Part shown: positions 5,283-6,832 of the stretch, piece after piece | Numbering within the stretch: the first letter of the stretch is position 1 | Layout of the letters: each line of letters opens with the position of its first letter | DNA from: Acidobacteriaceae bacterium | GTDB taxonomy: Bacteria > Acidobacteriota > Terriglobia > Terriglobales > Acidobacteriaceae | Assembly: GCA_003168235.1 (NCBI GenBank) | Contig: PMSZ01000268.1 | Span: 1 to 6,832, forward strand | DNA: 6,832 nucleotides | Direction: 5' to 3' | Program-made: the position numbers and the translations under genes | Notes under the pieces: model-generated | What the model saw: only the letters and a program-made list of their open reading frames with translations | Told to the model about the DNA's origin: nothing | Database searches by the model: none

Positions 5283-5818
5283 GCGGCAGCGGCTCCGCGG
5301 GATTTGCCGGTCGAGCCGGCGATTGCGGCCGCAAGTGCAGGCAATCCAAACATCGCTGCTGTGAAGAGCATGTCGCCGGCGAACGCGCGCTGGAAGAACG
5401 GCAGTCCCGCAGCGTAGCAGGTCATCAGGCCGGCCAGCGTTTTCGGATAGAGATCGTTCCAGCACGCCCAGACGGCGAAATTACTCAAAATGAAAAATGA
5501 GACGGAACTCGCGAGAGCGGCTCCGCCGATCCGCAACCAGTTGCTGTTTTCGCGCAGCCGTGTCCCGAGCAACAGAATCGCCGCGTACCATGCCCAAGTC
5601 ACGAAGTGGTCCCAGGAAAATACATACGAGTACACAAATTTGGTGAGGATCACGTCCGACACGGCGAGCAATACGAAGGGCACCCAGAGCTGGCGCCGGG
5701 AGCCGCGCGCTCCGAAATAGAGCAGCGCCGCTGCCACCGGCGTGAAATTCCAGGGATGCGGCATAAAGGGCATCCGCGCCAGTACCGCGAAAACAACAAA
5801 CAAATAAGCCAGCATCAT
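5279..5818 (-). CDS. DUF6580 family integral membrane protein
   Basis: 179-residue, strongly hydrophobic protein with about five membrane segments. It has the family N-terminal signature MPHPWNFTPVAAALLYFGA (19-37), then VPFVLLAVSDVIL (46-58), where the Asp lies inside a membrane segment, and a conserved C-terminal block LSNFAVWACW, YPKTLAGLMTCYAAGLPFF and GDMLFTAAMFG (111-158). These match proteins annotated as DUF6580 putative transporters; the function is unknown. Start: ATG 5818 or ATG 5815. A GAGGTG Shine-Dalgarno sequence (5825-5820) favours ATG 5815, which is one residue shorter. Further in-frame TTG/GTG codons at 5830 and 5827 overlap or precede this motif and are less likely. It converges with the dedA-like gene and overlaps it by 4 bp. 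The upstream gap holds a plausible promoter and three 11-bp repeats. Confidence 0.85.
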   Translation of the reverse strand: MMLAYLFVVFAVLARMPFMPHPWNFTPVAAALLYFGARGSRRQLWVPFVLLAVSDVILTKFVYSYVFSWDHFVTWAWYAAILLLGTRLRENSNWLRIGGAALASSVSFFILSNFAVWACWNDLYPKTLAGLMTCYAAGLPFFQRAFAGDMLFTAAMFGLPALAAAIAGSTGKSRGAAAA

Positions 5819-5841
5819 CCACCTCACCAAAGCTAATTAGG

Positions 5842-5871
5842 ATTGTTGCGCGAGCGCAGCCCGGCGGTCAA
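5842..5871 (-). promoter_or_regulatory. Predicted sigma-70-type promoter of the DUF6580 gene
   Basis: On the minus strand, TTGACC (5871-5866; five of six matches to TTGACA) is followed after 18 bp by AACAAT (5847-5842; four of six to TATAAT), about 24 nt before ATG 5818. The -35 directly abuts the three 11-bp repeats. This is a pattern match only. Confidence 0.35.
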
Positions 5872-5874
5872 GGA

Positions 5875-5911
5875 GCGTCAATCCAGCGTCAATCCATGGA
5901 GCGTCAATCCA
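5875..5911. repeat. Three direct copies of GCGTCAATCCA (possible operator iterons)
   Basis: Copies at 5875-5885, 5886-5896 and 5901-5911 are identical. The first two touch (11-bp spacing, about one helical turn) and the third is offset by a further 4 bp. Copies one and three extend to the 14-mer GGAGCGTCAATCCA. On the minus strand each reads TGGATTGACGC. The array lies just upstream of the predicted DUF6580 promoter and 49 bp downstream of the hydrolase stop codon. Confidence 0.75.
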
Positions 5912-5960
5912 CCATCCGATCCGTGATCGCCGAAATCCTTACCTGCATCACCGCGCCGCA

Positions 5961-6832
5961 TCACCGCGAACTCGCGCCCCGCATCCCGAAACGTTCGTCT
6001 ACCACCTGCAGATCGCGGGTGAGCAACACGCTCGCTCCCAGCGTTGCGCGCGCCGGGCTTCCGGGATAGTCATAGCGCAGATCGCGGAAACGAACGACGT
6101 AGGCGGCGCGTGTGTTGTTCATGGGATCGTTGCTCAGGACCTCGGTTTCCGTGATTGGATATTGCGCCCAACTCAGATACACACGCCCAAGGTAGGTTTT
6201 CTTCGCCGCCAGAGTGACAGGCGTTTCTTCGGGCTTGTAGCGAATCCGCATTTCGCCCTCGGGATCGACTTCGGGAGTCATCGAAGTCGCCGTCATCGCG
6301 GCGACATCCATAGTGGCAAAGAATGCCGGAGTTTCCACGACTCCATACCAGCGAAACGGATTGGCCCAGTGCGGGTAGGCCGAAACCCGGATTGCATCCA
6401 CTCCCTGATACGTGCGCGCTTCGAGCGCGGCCACGGCGCGGCTGTGCTCATGGTCGCGCAGCCCCCAATATGCGAACACGGCGGCCAGGGCCAGGGTCGC
6501 GGCCAGTCTTCCTTTCGGCATGGCATTCGCGCCCTTGCGCGTGGCGCCGATCTCTTCGTTGATGAGCGCAAATAAGCTGGGCACGATCAGACCGAGCGTG
6601 AGCACAACCAGCAGAACGGGATCGACGATGAAGACAAGGTCAGCCGAATACCAGCGCTCGGAGAACGGCCAAAAGGGTCGCACTCCGTAATTGTTGGTGT
6701 AGTCGAGCAGTATGTGACTGAGGCCGGCGAGGCAAGCGTAGGCGAACAGCAGTCCCCACCGCGGAGGCAGGTTTGGGTTACGAGTTTTGCGCCCGCGCAG
6801 ACGCCAGATCGCATAGACGAACGCGACGACAA
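5961..6832 (-). CDS. Membrane-bound metal-dependent hydrolase, DUF457 (YdjM/YbcI-like), N-terminus outside window
   Basis: 289 residues are visible and the frame stays open to the window edge, so perhaps about 50 N-terminal residues (including the usual MDPxTH-type start) are missing. The minus-strand frame above 6683 reads a membrane segment, then LAGLSHILLDYTNNYGV, RPFWPFSERWYSADLVFIVD and a hydrophobic segment DPVLLVVLTLGLIVPSLFAL. The SHxxxD and RWYxxD motifs are the putative metal-binding signature of this family. A further helix (LAATLALAAVFAYWGL) leads into a soluble C-terminal domain of roughly 160 residues. The family is annotated as inner-membrane hydrolase of unknown substrate. The GTG at 6681-6683 is only an internal valine codon and not the start. 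The gene is codirectional with the DUF6580 gene, 142 bp upstream of it. Confidence 0.87.
   Translation of the reverse strand, partial: VVAFVYAIWRLRGRKTRNPNLPPRWGLLFAYACLAGLSHILLDYTNNYGVRPFWPFSERWYSADLVFIVDPVLLVVLTLGLIVPSLFALINEEIGATRKGANAMPKGRLAATLALAAVFAYWGLRDHEHSRAVAALEARTYQGVDAIRVSAYPHWANPFRWYGVVETPAFFATMDVAAMTATSMTPEVDPEGEMRIRYKPEETPVTLAAKKTYLGRVYLSWAQYPITETEVLSNDPMNNTRAAYVVRFRDLRYDYPGSPARATLGASVLLTRDLQVVDERFGMRGASSR

Larger units (their letters stand above)
5819..5960. other. 142-bp intergenic region between the two minus-strand genes
   Basis: No gene and no T-tract terminator hairpin is seen. It holds the triple 11-bp repeat, the predicted promoter and the SD of the DUF6580 gene. At the hydrolase end, GCATCACCGCG occurs twice (5945-5955 and 5958-5968), the second copy spanning the hydrolase stop codon. 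Confidence 0.6.

Noticed and set aside
5078..5500. Plus-strand open frame across the end of the dedA-like gene
   Set aside because: It lies in another frame of dedA and opposite the DUF6580 gene, both with clear family motifs; its composition is that of a shadow frame.
5827..5830. TTG/GTG starts for the DUF6580 gene
   Set aside because: They overlap or precede the GAGGTG ribosome binding site that correctly positions ATG 5815/5818.
5875..5911. Possible CRISPR array
   Set aside because: The repeats are only 11 bp, spaced 0 and 4 bp apart, with no spacer-sized intervals and no cas genes.

Overview
The window looks like a chromosomal segment of a GC-rich bacterium, most likely an Acidobacteriota member (Koribacter-like). 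This is inferred from the mix of a PilT-family ATPase with the acidobacterial/deltaproteobacterial type of C-terminus, a REC-PATAN response regulator, a DUF6580 membrane protein, a DUF457 membrane hydrolase, and short heptamer-type intergenic repeats. No mobile element, phage gene, RNA gene or CRISPR array was seen.

Layout. Positions 1-69 hold the last 22 codons of an unidentified plus-strand gene. A 193-bp gap follows, containing a heptamer-based inverted repeat. Six plus-strand genes follow with gaps of only 19-54 bp: a divergent PilT-like ATPase (263-1408), moeA (1463-2719), moaC (2765-3253), a REC-PATAN (DUF4388) response regulator (3273-4031), a mogA/moaB-type molybdopterin adenylyltransferase (4077-4574) and a DedA/VTT membrane protein (4599-5282). 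Two minus-strand genes converge on this block: a DUF6580 membrane protein (5279-5818), which shares a CTAG with dedA so that both stop codons lie in the same 4 bp, and a DUF457 (YdjM/YbcI-like) membrane hydrolase (5961 to beyond 6832) cut off by the window edge. The 142 bp between the two minus-strand genes (5819-5960) carry three copies of an 11-bp direct repeat and a plausible promoter.

Function. The core is molybdenum cofactor synthesis. MoaC makes cyclic pyranopterin monophosphate (with MoaA, not in the window), the MogA-type protein adenylylates molybdopterin, and MoeA inserts molybdate. A PATAN-domain response regulator sits between moaC and the mog gene. Because PATAN regulators bind type IV pilus motor ATPases in cyanobacteria, its closeness to the PilT-like gene is suggestive, but the link is inference.

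Nothing here is clearly a new biological system; most genes are ordinary. The points most worth a second look are the chain of overlapping stop/start codons built on a 15-bp degenerate repeat in front of the mog gene, the TANNNT boxes 6-7 nt before three SD-less starts (leaderless-type promoters), the His-to-Asn change in the PilT-like His box, and the 11-bp direct repeats upstream of the DUF6580 gene.
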